From positions 31,220,780 through 31,284,779 of the forward strand of contig OX419335.1 in assembly GCA_948470475.1 (NCBI GenBank): DNA of 64,000 nt. The letters run 5' to 3'. Origin of the DNA: Galaxea fascicularis. Lineage: Eukaryota > Cnidaria > Anthozoa > Scleractinia > Euphylliidae. Each line of letters starts with the position of its first letter. Position 1 is the first letter of the stretch. The notes under the pieces were generated by a model. It searched no databases. It had not been told where the DNA came from and worked only from the letters and a program-made list of their open reading frames with translations. Below, in pieces: positions 23,401 to 32,599 of the stretch. The position numbers were made by a program, and so were the translations under genes.

Positions 23401-23950
23401 AGGTTTGGCTTCCAATATATACAAATGAGGGACGAAAGGGTCAATTGTACCGCGGGCTCAACTACAATAACAGCTATTTTAGCTGCGTTTCACCAACTGT
23501 TAGTTTGGTGCCGTTCGTGTTTTTAAAATCAAAGAAATCAATTAGTAAAGATAAGCCCGTCAGTGACGTTTGATCAGCTTGTATCTTAACTTTTTTTGTA
23601 AAAGGTACAACACAGAACAAAATGAGTTTAAGCCCAACTGGCACACACTGGCGTTTTAAAATAAACATCTCAGGAAAACGTAAATAACACAAAGATTTTA
23701 AATGGATATTTATTCATGTCAAGTTTCATGGGTGCATTCACTCACACTGCTGTTACCTCGTGCATTTTTCTAGGGCTGGTGGAGTGGTTCCGCGGACGAC
23801 AGTGTGCCGCCGAGCGGCATTCCCCAATTGAGCCATGTTTGGAACAGGTCTGCCTACCAACAGCACAAGTGGATATTAGGAGTTTTAGGAAAATTCGAAA
23901 ACAGTATGACATACCTGCTGTCTGCATTCGGGAAATTCTCAAAGGAATAG
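17024..23950 (+). CDS. class I helical cytokine-like secreted protein (gene B), 213 residues
   Basis: Five coding exons: 17024-17042, 21566-21750, 22151-22237, 23121-23294, 23774-23950; phases 1-0-0-0, all GT/AG. Exon 1 is 19 bases, the same as in gene A, and codes MKATKE plus one base. Exon 2 gives a strong signal peptide (LVLILALALPFYSAGA) and a Lys/Arg-rich helix A ending at RRAY. Exon 3 begins AKEHFGDPSES, resembling the Y....GDP A-B loop of cardiotrophin-like cytokines. Exon 4 carries helices B and C (YKQLSIFHAVFQNILQHW ... KIAELKEALRIAA). Exon 5 has a loop and helix D (HKWILGVLGKFENSMTYLL) and stops at 23948-23950. A longer open frame over the last exon (to 24030) is in another frame and is rejected because only the chosen frame keeps phase 0. 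Intron 1 is 4.5 kb with nothing recognised in it. Polyadenylation signal at 24641. Confidence 0.7.
17043..21565 (+). other. intron 1 of gene B, no other feature recognised
   Basis: 4.5 kb between the start exon and the signal-peptide exon. Short open frames here show no domain or splice context. Minor (AAAT)n at 21300-21325. Confidence 0.45.
22395..22735. repeat. MITE-like element in intron 3 of gene B
   Basis: Ends read TAGGCCCGTTTCAAACGTCG and ...TTACAGCGGGCCTTA, an imperfect inverted pair of the same type as the 35.0-kb foldback. The 89-codon open frame across it is therefore not a gene. Confidence 0.55.
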
Positions 23951-24640
23951 ACTGCCCAATAAAGAAGCAGTGCAAACTACTGACGGAGACAGGAACACTG
24001 CATGTCAATCTGTCAATCAAAACACCTTAAATTAAAACCAAAATTTCTGAACAATTTGCAAGCTACGCACCAAAAACTGTACACTTTTGCCTTTAATTTT
24101 AGTTCACATCTCAAACTGAAAGCAGAAGTTTGAAATACATTTTAATGAGTATCTCGCTTTTAGTGACAGGGAATAGTTTTTCTGCTCTGCCTTTTTCATA
24201 AGTATTTCGTTCAACGGCTATATCGGAGCACCCTCTCATCTACATTAATGTTTAAGAGCGGTGTGTAGGAAAAATGACTGATACAACCATACGGTGGTAG
24301 CCTTTAGTGGCAAGTACATTGAATCAATGAGTTTTTATAAAGTAGAGCGTTAAGCAGCTCGTTCAACTATAAATTTTAAAATTAACTATAAATTTTAAAA
24401 AAGTGTGCTTTGCTTTTTACAAAAGCGTTCATACATCACGTGATTAGCATAGAGGGTAGCTTTTTACGTAAATTTCATAAATTTCAAAGTATAAAATTCA
24501 TGTTAAGGCATGTAAATTGATTTTTGTTTATGGCAAAATAATGTAGGTCTTATTTATCTATTTATCTATGTATTTATTTATTTTATTAAAGCATTGAATA
24601 TTTAACATGACATAATTTCAAATTATTTTAGTACATGACC

Positions 24641-24646
24641 AATAAA
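24641..24646 (+). terminator. polyadenylation signal candidate of gene B
   Basis: AATAAA about 690 bases after the gene B stop, in AT-rich sequence. Confidence 0.35.
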
Positions 24647-24747
24647 GTTTATTTTTGTATTTACCAGTGGTTTATTGATGAAAATGCCTCATATCTTGTG
24701 TGATACGTGGTTATTTACATGAACAGAGTTGAACATCATTTAGACAT

Positions 24748-25838
24748 CTATAAATTAGACTGAAAGAAGCCCTTTATATGACCGCTTTGCGTGCTCTTAC
24801 TTTTCATAGCTGATGAGTTTCTTGCCATGGACGCATAAGGGAGCACTCTCTGATTTACTCCACAGTTAACTGTAACAACCGAAGTTAACGTCTTCTGTTC
24901 TTCCAGAGAAGGTGGTGTTTCAGAAAAGTACATACAGATGCCTTCAAAGACTAGGCCGAAACCTATAACGCTGAGCGAAGGGTTCCAAATCAGGCTTTTT
25001 GCTCCCAGTCACTTTCAGTGTGTATCCCGTGTATCCCTGGTCAATAATCTTTGTCACTTACTTTGAAAGTAAGATTTCCACACTACAAATAACTTGCAAG
25101 CCTCATAATACAACACGTTTTAAAAACTACCTCGATGTTTTCGTCTTCTTGACCAACCCTTATCTTGATCGTCCACTGCACAGCGCCACTGCTTACGCAT
25201 AAGTGCTCGCCCGTTGATCTCAATTATTAAAAACTCAACTACAGGTATTGAATGTCCAGTATTTTCATTGCTAGCAGGACTCAGGCTATCAGCTCATCAT
25301 ACGCACTGTACATCTGCTGTGACAACTACGGCCGATAAACACGTCAGCAAATAAAGAAAGCTGAAGAAAATTAGTCACTGAGTTCCATCGAAGCCGGAGG
25401 CAATAAAAAAACAGTCGTCTCGTATCGGAATTATAATTCATGCTCAGTCACTGCAAATGAAACTGATACAACTGGAATTCAACATTCCATTCCTTAGTGT
25501 TTTAGGGCGACTAAGACCAATGCTAGCATCGTTCTTTCTTGCAGGCGTGACAAAAAGATTATACCGCAGGCTCGCTATTGAAAATCTTTCGAGAAGCGAT
25601 TTGCCCAGTGCTAGTGTCCCGAGGCAGTGCGTTCTCTGAAAGAACCACAGCGCCAATAAATTGAAGATTGACTTGCGTCAAGGACCCAATGCTGCACTGG
25701 CCACTCCAGCCAGATGTATTCCGCATTTCTGCATTGTGGTGAGTTCGAGTTCTGTGCAGACTGAGCTGCAATGGAAGCGAAGGTGGCAAAGCACAGTATA
25801 ACAGCAAACGCAGCTACGGCAGCGAATCATCTTCTCAT
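24748..25838 (-). pseudogene. possible decayed secreted-protein gene
   Basis: On the minus strand ATG AGA AGA is followed by TGA at 25829-25827, then an open frame with a perfect signal-peptide look (FAAVAAFAVILCFATFASIA) and a Cys-containing tail. One CGA-to-TGA change would explain the stop. Further minus-strand pieces have exon character: 25656-25560 ending before a possible donor, and 24970-24800 (FEGICMYFSETPPSLEEQ) with donor GTAAGA. I cannot join them in phase and do not recognise a family. A non-coding explanation is still possible. Confidence 0.25.
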
Positions 25839-25999
25839 ACACTTGTTCAGTTTCTGTTCAGGTTGGGCAGGTCAGACTTGATGATGACTGCTTGATGATG
25901 ACTGTCTGTGTTACTAGTAGCTATCGCAAACGACGATACTTTACACCTAATATACTTGACGCAGAATGCAATAAGAATGACCTTATATGGTATATGACA

Positions 26000-26190
26000 G
26001 AATGAACTGCGCGACTGCGCGATTGTATTCCATCTAAGAAACTCAACATATAATTTGTTTGTACTAAGACTGTACTGACGCTGGTAAAAGCAGCTTCCAT
26101 CATGGAGGGATGGTTCTCTGGAATAGTCTTTCAAATACTATTAAAGAGCAGTCAAGCCTGAAAACTTTTATTCAGTCACATCTGTAAATT
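26000..26190 (+). mobile_element. 3' end of a non-LTR retrotransposon ORF2, frameshifted
   Basis: After a frame change near 26070 the plus strand reads GGMVLWNSLSNTIKEQSSLK, then ends TFIQSHL and a stop at 26186-26188. This is the typical C-terminal tail of CR1/L2/RTE-like reverse transcriptase ORFs (LWNSLP..I....SL..F...L). Before the shift, HLRNSTYNLFV fits the same region. It is a truncated, dead copy. Confidence 0.65.
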
Positions 26191-26912
26191 AGTGGCGATT
26201 GTAATTATTATATTAATTAACTAATACTGTTTATGGCATGATTTTTACGCGACTCTCTGGAAGAGCATTTTTATGAATGGGATTCCGTGTTGATGATGAT
26301 GAAAGAAGCAGTAAAGATGGGATTCACTTATGGAAATGATATACCCTGTACGTTAGACCGCGAGTGTTAAGACATGAGGTGTGTTGAACAAAAGTTACCT
26401 GACGATAATTGAAGGATTGCGACTGTTCCCTTAACTCTTAACATATCATTTCATTGCAGGGTTGGCGTTAACCCTTTAACCCCAAGATTTGATTATTAAT
26501 TCTCCTTTCTAGCTGCTATCAGTAGTTCCTTGTATGTTAGTTAACAGAATTTGTGGTTGTAATATATATACGAGGCATATATTTTTCAACATACTATATA
26601 TATATTACCACCTTGCATTTTTATATTTTTCATCATTTAGACTTCATTTGTTACGCAACTTTTAGTTACAATGCTTTATTTTTATTGTGATGGGTGCCAC
26701 CCATCTTACAATATAATTAACTCTATATTGTTTACTTTACGAGACATTGGGAACTATCTAATTATCCATTATTGTAAACCAAGTTGTTCTTCTATTTACA
26801 TGCCAGCTCATTTTGTCACCAACTCATTAGTACTTGTGTGTAATTTTCCTGCAATTACGTAATCTGTAGACTTTGTATCCATCACCTTTTCCAACAAATA
26901 AAACCTTTATTC

Positions 26913-26952
26913 AGACCCAACGCGTTTCGGCTTCTGCCTTCATCAGGGGTCT
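26913..26952 (-). ncRNA. hammerhead ribozyme (type I) of a Penelope-like element
   Basis: Read on the minus strand: stem I strand AGACCC, core CTGATGA, stem II GGC/AGAA/GCC, core GAAA, minimal stem III ACGCGT, cleavage residue T, and closing stem I strand GGGTCT, fully complementary to the first. All conserved core residues are present. It lies 208 bases 3' of the element's open frame, as in the 42-kb copies. Very short stem III is usual for retroelement hammerheads, which often act as dimers. Confidence 0.72.
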
Positions 26953-27159
26953 TTGCATTGGGTTCATTAATCCATTAATGATCTCTTATTATGACGTTAT
27001 AAAGAAGTGTTCGTTACTTGATTAGTTGCGACCGGTAATAGTGTTCTAATAGGTTAATTACATTCGTGTGGGCGTAGAGTGGAATGACCTCTATAACTTA
27101 CGTTCTAAAACGTTATTTATGTACTGAATACTTTATTAAGGTATATTCGACTCTAAGTT

Positions 27160-27405
27160 CTAGCCAATTCTCTTATTAAAACCGTTTGGTTGCAATGTGT
27201 GCAGCCGACTTTGCCAAAACATTTCTCTTGCCCGGAGTATTTCTTTTTTCCGTTCAATTGTCATGTTACTCCGTTTAATTTGTTCAATGATCGTAGTTGT
27301 GACGTCTTTGCTAAAGTCATGAGATCTGCTGTTGTGGAGAAAGTGTTCTGATAGTTCACAGCTGCTGAGTCTTCTCTTAATATGGTTCCTGTGGTACATC
27401 ATCAC
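27160..27405 (-). mobile_element. Penelope-like element fragment, C-terminal GIY-YIG endonuclease region
   Basis: The 81-codon minus-strand frame contains LSEHFLHNSRSHDFSKDV and REMFWQSRLHTLQPNGFN. The pattern R-E-x-F-W-x-x-x-L-x-T-L-x-P-x-G-x-N ends the GIY-YIG endonuclease region of Penelope-like elements. The reverse transcriptase part is missing, so it is 5'-truncated. A hammerhead ribozyme follows downstream at 26952-26913. Confidence 0.6.
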
Positions 27406-27514
27406 AGTTAAATTACATCTGGTTACATTTCAACATAAATGTATATAGTGTAAATCACTAAAATAGATTAACAGTCCCCGCAGTGTCCCACTCGATGGGT
27501 TACCATATTTTCCA

Positions 27515-27560
27515 ACCAATGGTGCTCCGCGCGCGCGCGTCTTTGGCGCGCGCGGAGCTC
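27515..27560. repeat. CpG-rich hairpin
   Basis: GCTCCGCGCGCGCGCG and CGCGCGCGGAGC flank a TCTTTG loop: a near-perfect GC-rich hairpin in AT-rich surroundings. Confidence 0.6.
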
Positions 27561-27602
27561 CACTATAAGGCAAGGTGAAACCGCGACGAACTGAACACCT
27601 GT

Positions 27603-27840
27603 GCCCGGTTGTTCAAAAGCTGATTAACCTAATCCAGGATTAGCATAATATTTGGTTGCAGTTTTTAACTTTTGGATGAAAGTTGTTTCCGCTGCTTTTT
27701 GTTTTTCAGGATTGACTTCCCCTAATCTAAAATTTTGCAAAATATCAGCATTGAACAACGTTTGGGGATAGAGAAATAACCTCCTTGATTAATTTTTAAT
27801 CTTGGATTAGCGTTAATCGGCTTTCGAACAACCGGGCCCT
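27603..27840. repeat. MITE-like element
   Basis: Left end GCCCGGTTGTTCAAAAGC with GATTAACCTAATCC, right end GGATTAGCGTTAATC with GCTTTCGAACAACCGGGC: inverted ends of about 40 bases around 160 bases of noncoding sequence. Confidence 0.7.
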
Positions 27841-28017
27841 GGTGTGACTTCGAGCGCAGGAGAGAGGGATGAATGTGAGATTCCGCCTTGTTTTTTGTTG
27901 TTGTAAAATATATTAGAGTTTATCAAATACAAGTAGGACCTAGGAGAATACAAGCACATTTAACATAGGTACCATCTTTTGCGTGCAACATTATTCCCAA
28001 TGTATGGTGCACTAAAT

Positions 28018-28480
28018 GATGCATATGAAAGAAATCATGTGTAAACTGCGGATATGAAATCAAATGAAGAATGATCGTCGCAGTTATGATCGCAATTTTT
28101 GCAATTGCGTAAAGAAGCCTGAAAAAATTCAGGACTGAATTTCTGAAGTCCTGAATTTTTTTTTCAGGCTTCTTTACGCAATTGCAAAAATTGCGATCAT
28201 AACTGCGACGATCATTCTTCATTTGATTTCATATCCGCAGTTCACATATGATTTCTTTCATATGCATCATTCACTTACATATCTTTCACGGGAACATATG
28301 AACCCAAAATTGACCTGCTCCCAACGTCAGTGGCTTCATAGTTCAGTTGGTAGAGCATCGCACCGGAATCGTGAGGTCACGGGTTCAAGCCCCGTTGAAG
28401 TCCTGAATTTTTTTCAGGCTTCTTTACGCAATTGCAAAAATTGCGATCATAATTGCGACGATCATTCTTCATTCGGTATG
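28018..28480. repeat. palindromic SINE cluster with a tRNA-Thr-like head
   Basis: Arms at 28018-28136 and 28146-28270 are inverted copies built on GCAATTTTTGCAATTGCG. A tRNA-like head at 28332-28402 follows, with A box TAGTTCAGTTGGTAGAGC and B box GGTTCAAGCCC, and then a third copy of the arm (28404-28475). The head and the TTTTTCAGGCTTCTTT body belong to one SINE family also seen at 51.5, 51.7 and 54.2 kb. Confidence 0.7.
28332..28402 (+). ncRNA. tRNA-Thr-like SINE head
   Basis: 71 bases with cloverleaf potential, acceptor GGCTTCA against TGAAGTC, and T-arm GGGTTCAAGCCCC. The intact 51.7-kb relative shows anticodon GGT; here the loop is changed to GGA. It is part of a repeat and not likely to be a working tRNA gene. 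Confidence 0.55.
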
Positions 28481-29379
28481 GTGCACTATCAACATGTTTG
28501 CTAGAAGACCTCCGCGTGCCAAACCGCACGCTCGTAGCCCTATGGATAACAAAACTTAATAAATACCCTCTTGCTCAGGAATGGTGGTTTGACGTGGCCC
28601 TACACCCTAAGGGGCTTTACTGAATAGTGACTTTAGTAAGTCGTCCAGTTCTAAGGCAAACAATCCAACCTGTCATTGGTATATCAGGTGGGAAAGTAGT
28701 TTCAATTAAGCTTCTGACACCAAAATGGCAGCTTCATTTGTAAGTGCATCGGAGACTGGTAGCGATTTGAGACCCACTTGACTTCGGTGGATTGGTCGCC
28801 ATAATTTCACTGTATAGTGTTAATGGGAAACCGATCCGAATAACTATGTCGGGCTAGTCTGACTCAATGGACGCGAACAAGTGCCACCTGTAGGGATACA
28901 GACTTGATTTCGTACCAATGCTAGCTTCCTTGGTTCTGGGAATAAACGTTCTGCGATAAACTTAAATTTCCACTGTTTTTAAGCCAATCACCACACCGCC
29001 ACAAGCATACAAATATACAAGATCTCCGCGCATGGTATGCCAAGACGGAAGAACCATGTTTGCGAAGCCGCAGCATGTAGCATCACGCTACACTACGTCA
29101 CACAATCACACGTTACAAGATGTTCGAGAAAAATGTACAGCTACCTGGCCTTCCAAAATAAAAGCCGACTAAGATTATTTTATTTTTTGGGTGGAAGGGT
29201 GGGATCAAGCGCTGCTTCTCTTTTTGCTCCGTCCAAGAGTAAAATCGAGTGTCCAGATAAAAACCGATACAAGACACACCGCCTCCTGCATCGGATCACC
29301 AATATGTCAATAACTTCATAAACCGTACTAAGAAACCAATTGCTGACAATGGTTGGCCACGTGGGATAACCAGACAGCG

Positions 29380-30200
29380 TAGTGGAACAGTGGAAAAAAT
29401 GAAATGGTGATTCATATAGATGGGGGGTTGAAAGCTAACTGGGTGTGTTATGTTGTTGAGCAGTGTACCAGTGAAACAGTTGCCGAGTGGAGAATACGGA
29501 GCCTGATAGAACATTACGACTATGGCTCAATCGGCGTGATGTAGTATGGTAGACCATTGGCCGGATGGTATGTTTCAATGCATTTGAGCAGTGGAACCGA
29601 GTGGTACAGCGTCCAAGTCGTATAATATAGTGTTGTGGAACAGTGGAACAGTGGTACAGCATCCAAGTGGTAAGATATAGTGTGTTGAAACAGTGGAACA
29701 ATGACCAAGTGGTACATAGTGGTATAATAAAATTACCGGTATAGTGTAGTGCTTAAACAATGAAATAGTGGCCGAGTGATATAGCGGGAACAGTGGAACA
29801 ATGGCCAAGTGGTACCGATAGTGGTATAATGAAATTATGGTGTAGTTAAAACTCGAAGAATAGTGGCAGAATGGTATGATATAGCGTGGTGGAACAGTGG
29901 CCGAGGGGTATAATATAGTGTGGTAAAGCAGTGAAACCGAAGTTGAGCGGTATGACAATATTGCGGTTGGTGGAAGAATGGAACAGTGGGTGAGTGGTAT
30001 GATACAGTGTGTTGAAACAGTGGAACGGTAAAACAGTGGCCCAGTGGTATGATATAGCGTACGGGGAAACAGTGGCTGATCGCGAGTGGTATAATATAGT
30101 ATGGTGGGACAGTGAAACAGTGGAACCGCAGAGAGTGATAAGGAATAATGTGGTGGGGAAGTGGGACATTACGTAGCCAAGTGGTTTGTTATGGTACGAA
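29380..30200. repeat. degenerate satellite with GTGGAACAGTGG / AGTGGTATAATATAGTG units
   Basis: Words GTGGAACAGTGG, CCGAGTGGTA and TATAATATAGTG recur about every 35-60 bases for 800 bases. Minus-strand open frames full of His, Tyr, Thr and Leu are a by-product of the unit and are not genes. Confidence 0.85.
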
Positions 30201-30383
30201 TCAGTGGTGTGATCGGATGTATATTTGGGAATATGATAACTGTTGATAAATATTACGTGCAGTTCATAGGAAAAAAATATTAAGAAAATCAATAACAACG
30301 GTGGTAATGATAATTATATAGATATGATGACAAGAATAAGGTAAAAAATCACAAAGTTTTCCAATAGCATCGATGTTGTCACT

Positions 30384-30441
30384 GTCTTCTTCTTCTTCTT
30401 CTTCTTCTTCTTCTTCTTCTTCTTCTTCTTCTTCTTCTTCT
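30384..30441. repeat. (TTC)n microsatellite
   Basis: About 18 perfect CTT/TTC triplets. Confidence 0.95.
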
Positions 30442-31040
30442 CTATTTTCCTAATTTTGTACATCATAACAGTTAATGTTAAGTTCTGAGATAACCGTTTC
30501 CGCGTTTCTTGAGCCGATTTTTACAGAAAATGTCACGTCTCTGTTTTTGCAATTTTGTAGAAATTTGATCATTAGGTGACAGGCTTCTTCGATCTTTGAT
30601 GAAAGTCCTCATTGAATCCTTTTCCTACAATTGCCAGGCCAAGTTCTTTGTGTATCGTTTCCGGTGTTGTTATCATACTTAGCCAATTCCGACTGTACAA
30701 AAACTCGATATCAAGGGGCGACAGTTTTCACCAGAATGCAAGGTAAGCTAAGCCTGCTGCCTCTTCGTCTTCTTACAGCTAAAAAGCATGGAAACAGACA
30801 GATTACTAAAGTAGGTTAAACTAATCTAAATAAGTTCAACAATGGTCTGTAAGGTTACTATTTGGTTACCTTGAATGCTTAAATAGGATACTCAGTCCTA
30901 AGACAGAATATGCTATACCAGGAGTTACATACCAGCTTTCCTTTTAGCATAATTTTATCTGTGCCTCCTCAGTCAGTTACGTCAGGTTGTAAAGGCCAGC
31001 TAATTTATCGGTTCCTGATTGGCTCGTCGTCTGGCTATTG

Positions 31041-32534
31041 TTAACTATTGTACAAGGTAATCGTTCTCAAGTGTGAGTTTAATTTTGCTAATTGCTCAAA
31101 TAAGTAACCTAAAGCCGGCATAGATAGTAGGTTTGAATCTTCGACTGTTAAGTAGAAACTGGTAGGAAATACCAGGGGAATACTGCAAACTGGAGAGCGG
31201 GAGTCTTTTCTCGGCGATGGCAGTACAAACGGAGACTTCATCACGGTAACTGAATCGATAATGAAACAATTAATCTGATAAACACTTTCTCAAGCTACTT
31301 TAACGCTCATTAGAGAATTACGTCAATGGGCGGTAAATTGCGAGAGATACGATGCTCCCGAAAAATATTCGTGTTGACCAGACCACGTCTAGCCAAGGGC
31401 ACTTGACATTAGGTTTTGCACGCACGCAACATTATTAGTGTCACGGAACGTACAAGCCTGAGAGTACATATCATTTTAAGATAAGCAAAATGACTTTCAC
31501 TTAAAAACGTTTTCCGAAACAAAACGAAAACTGTACCTTGTTATGTACATGTTTTTCGAAGCAATCGCGCGACTAGACAAAAAGGAATTTGCACCGTGAT
31601 ACTATGTAATTTCAGCTGTTTCAGTGTTTCACCCAGCATTACAAAAAGTTATAAACCGCAAACATTCAAGACTTGCAGTCAAAACGACTCAGTGCGTTTT
31701 GCTGACTAATCACATTTCTAAGTTAATTGGACAGTTTTGATATTGTTTCATTTATTAAACAAAATAAGTCAAATTGACGGCACTAATGAAGATAGCATAA
31801 AAGAGATAATGATTAAATGTTTCGAGACTTCTGAGTTTCTTTCTAGCTATCACCAAGAGGAAGCCGGAAATGAATATTTAGTCTGCAGTCAGCGCCATAA
31901 CTTACACATCGGTAGGCTGAGGATTGATATGAGATGCAATCGTTTTCTGGATACTGCTGACTGCCTTCATTTATCTTATGGTTTTATGATATTTATTAAA
32001 CTCGCTGTTTAACAGCTCCTAAAAGTTTAAGCGTGAAGGCTTGATAATGGTTTGCGTAGTTCTTTGCAAATGCATACGACTTACTGTACTGCTTTCCAGC
32101 ACTGAGCTTCTTGTTTAATATTGTACACTTTTACCTTTTCCCGATCTCAATATTAATTCTCCTTACATGTCAGTCATACATTGCTTATAATGTTAGTTCT
32201 AAGAATTTGGTGTTAAATCAAGCAATATCTCCAATTTCCCCTAGTTAATTTTTTCTTAATTCTCATCACCTGTCTGCTTGATAATGTAATGATATTTCAA
32301 GGGGAAATTAGTTTTTGGTCACTCCTTAAAACAAAAGAGCACAAACTCACTTGTTGCAAATCTCTCATCGTGTTCTTCTGGCGTCTTTTCCTTTCCATGT
32401 TGATTAGGATCAACATTTATCATCCCTGCTCGACGAACATTGAACAAAATTGCAGCAAGCAGAACTATCACTATCGTCAACATCGAAGGAACAAGTGTTG
32501 TGAGGATGTAACTGTTCCACAGCGCAGTCTCCAT
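31041..32534 (-). CDS. small single-pass membrane protein, two exons, 130 residues
   Basis: Exon 1 (32534-32351) begins METALWNSYI. It carries one transmembrane segment (LTTLVPSMLTIVIVLLAAIL), then FNVRRAGM and a charged tail (HGKEKTPEEHDERFAT), and ends at donor GTGAGT in phase 1. Exon 2 (31249-31041) starts at acceptor GATTCAG, supplies the two matching bases, and codes 68 more residues rich in Ser, Pro and Leu ending RTITLYNS. The short N-terminus before the segment and the Arg-Arg after it suggest a type III (N-out) signal anchor, which is inference. I do not recognise a family. Support comes from matching splice phase, an ordinary start and a clear membrane segment; no polyadenylation signal was seen close downstream. 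Confidence 0.5.
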
Positions 32535-32599
32535 TCTGTTGCTTCAAGTCGCAGCTTTGCAGCCTGACAAACAAAGTTCTTTGTGGGGTGTTGCTCGAC

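Noticed and set aside
23716..24030. 104-codon plus-strand frame over the last exon of gene B
   Set aside because: It runs through the intron acceptor and is in a frame that breaks phase 0; the chosen frame gives a helix D and stops at 23950.
29575..30298. Minus-strand frames of 127 and 150 codons
   Set aside because: They arise from the degenerate satellite and have repeat composition.
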